From an uncultured Eubacteriales bacterium (GTDB lineage Bacteria > Bacillota > Clostridia > Oscillospirales > Oscillospiraceae): 6,014 nucleotides of DNA. Position numbers and translations under genes: made by a program. The notes beneath the pieces were generated by a model. It was not told where the DNA came from, did not search any database, and saw nothing but the letters and a program-made list of their open reading frames with translations. Where the stretch lies: positions 1 through 6,014 of the forward strand of contig OMQS01000040.1 of the NCBI GenBank assembly GCA_900313295.1, read 5' to 3'. Shown here piece by piece: positions 5,939-6,014 of this stretch (the first letter of the stretch is position 1; every line of letters starts with the position of its first letter).

Positions 5939-6014
5939 GCTTGTGTGGCTCAGTTGGTAGAGCAGCTCACTCGTAATGAGCAGGTCGCCGGTTCGAGTCC
6001 GGCCACAAGCTCCA
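5939..6014 (+). tRNA. tRNA-Thr (anticodon CGU)
   Basis: A full cloverleaf can be folded. The acceptor stem GCTTGTG (5939-5945) pairs with CACAAGC (6004-6010), 7 of 7. The D stem is GCTC/GAGC (5948-5951, 5960-5963) and the anticodon stem GCTCA/TGAGC (5965-5969, 5977-5981). The loop CTCGTAA (5970-5976) places anticodon CGU at 5972-5974. The T stem GCCGG/CCGGC flanks loop TTCGAGT (5992-5998). The CGU anticodon reads the threonine codon ACG. Base pairs G1-C72 and C2-G71 agree with known threonine identity elements. The discriminator base is T (6011), and CCA (6012-6014) is encoded. No intron or mismatch is seen; the window stops exactly at the CCA end, so further tRNAs may follow. Confidence 0.97.

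Noticed and set aside
5471..6014. Mobile element or phage attachment site next to the tRNA
   Set aside because: No integrase, transposase, terminal inverted repeats or duplicated tRNA 3' segment is visible in the window; the DNA downstream of the tRNA is not available.
1..6014. CRISPR array, toxin-antitoxin pair or known defence genes
   Set aside because: There are no regularly spaced repeats and no proteins of those families; every gene is explained by tRNA modification, an MBL hydrolase or ABC transport.

Overview
The window reads as chromosomal DNA from a GC-rich member of the Clostridia, plausibly Oscillospiraceae/Ruminococcaceae. I infer this from the combination of GC-rich coding sequence, strong purine-rich Shine-Dalgarno sites, AT-rich intergenic DNA, textbook sigma-A promoters, a tRNA with encoded CCA, and the character of the proteins. 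All genes are on the + strand. No species can be named from the sequence alone.

Layout. (1) Positions 1-273 hold the C-terminal end of tsaD, the tRNA t6A37 modification enzyme, followed by a probable Rho-independent terminator. (2) The 172-bp gap to the next gene carries a perfect TTGACA-N16-TATAAT promoter, preceded by three TTGTGT direct repeats and an imperfect dyad. (3) From that promoter runs a tight five-gene operon, 446-5420: a metallo-beta-lactamase-fold hydrolase, then ATPase plus large membrane protein (exporter 1, EcsA-type ATPase), then ATPase plus ABC-2 permease (exporter 2, DrrA/DrrB type). Both ATPase-permease pairs or their neighbours are spaced for coupled translation: overlaps of 7 bp and 4 bp, and gaps of 12 and 24 bp. 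The operon ends in a very strong terminator with a C(UUCG)G tetraloop. (4) Positions 5471-5887 are an AT-rich, purine-biased stretch with no credible gene. It contains a compact run of three DnaA-box-like 9-mers in the same orientation, two of them perfect consensus and directly abutting. (5) The window closes with a near-consensus promoter and a complete tRNA-Thr(CGU) ending exactly at its CCA.

How the genes may work together. The two ATPase/permease pairs are each complete enough to form a separate ABC exporter. The metal-dependent hydrolase at the head of the operon could act on a related small molecule, or could be co-regulated for another reason; the substrate cannot be read from the sequence. 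The most interesting non-coding item is the DnaA-box cluster, which is either part of a replication-origin-like region or a DnaA-binding/titration site.
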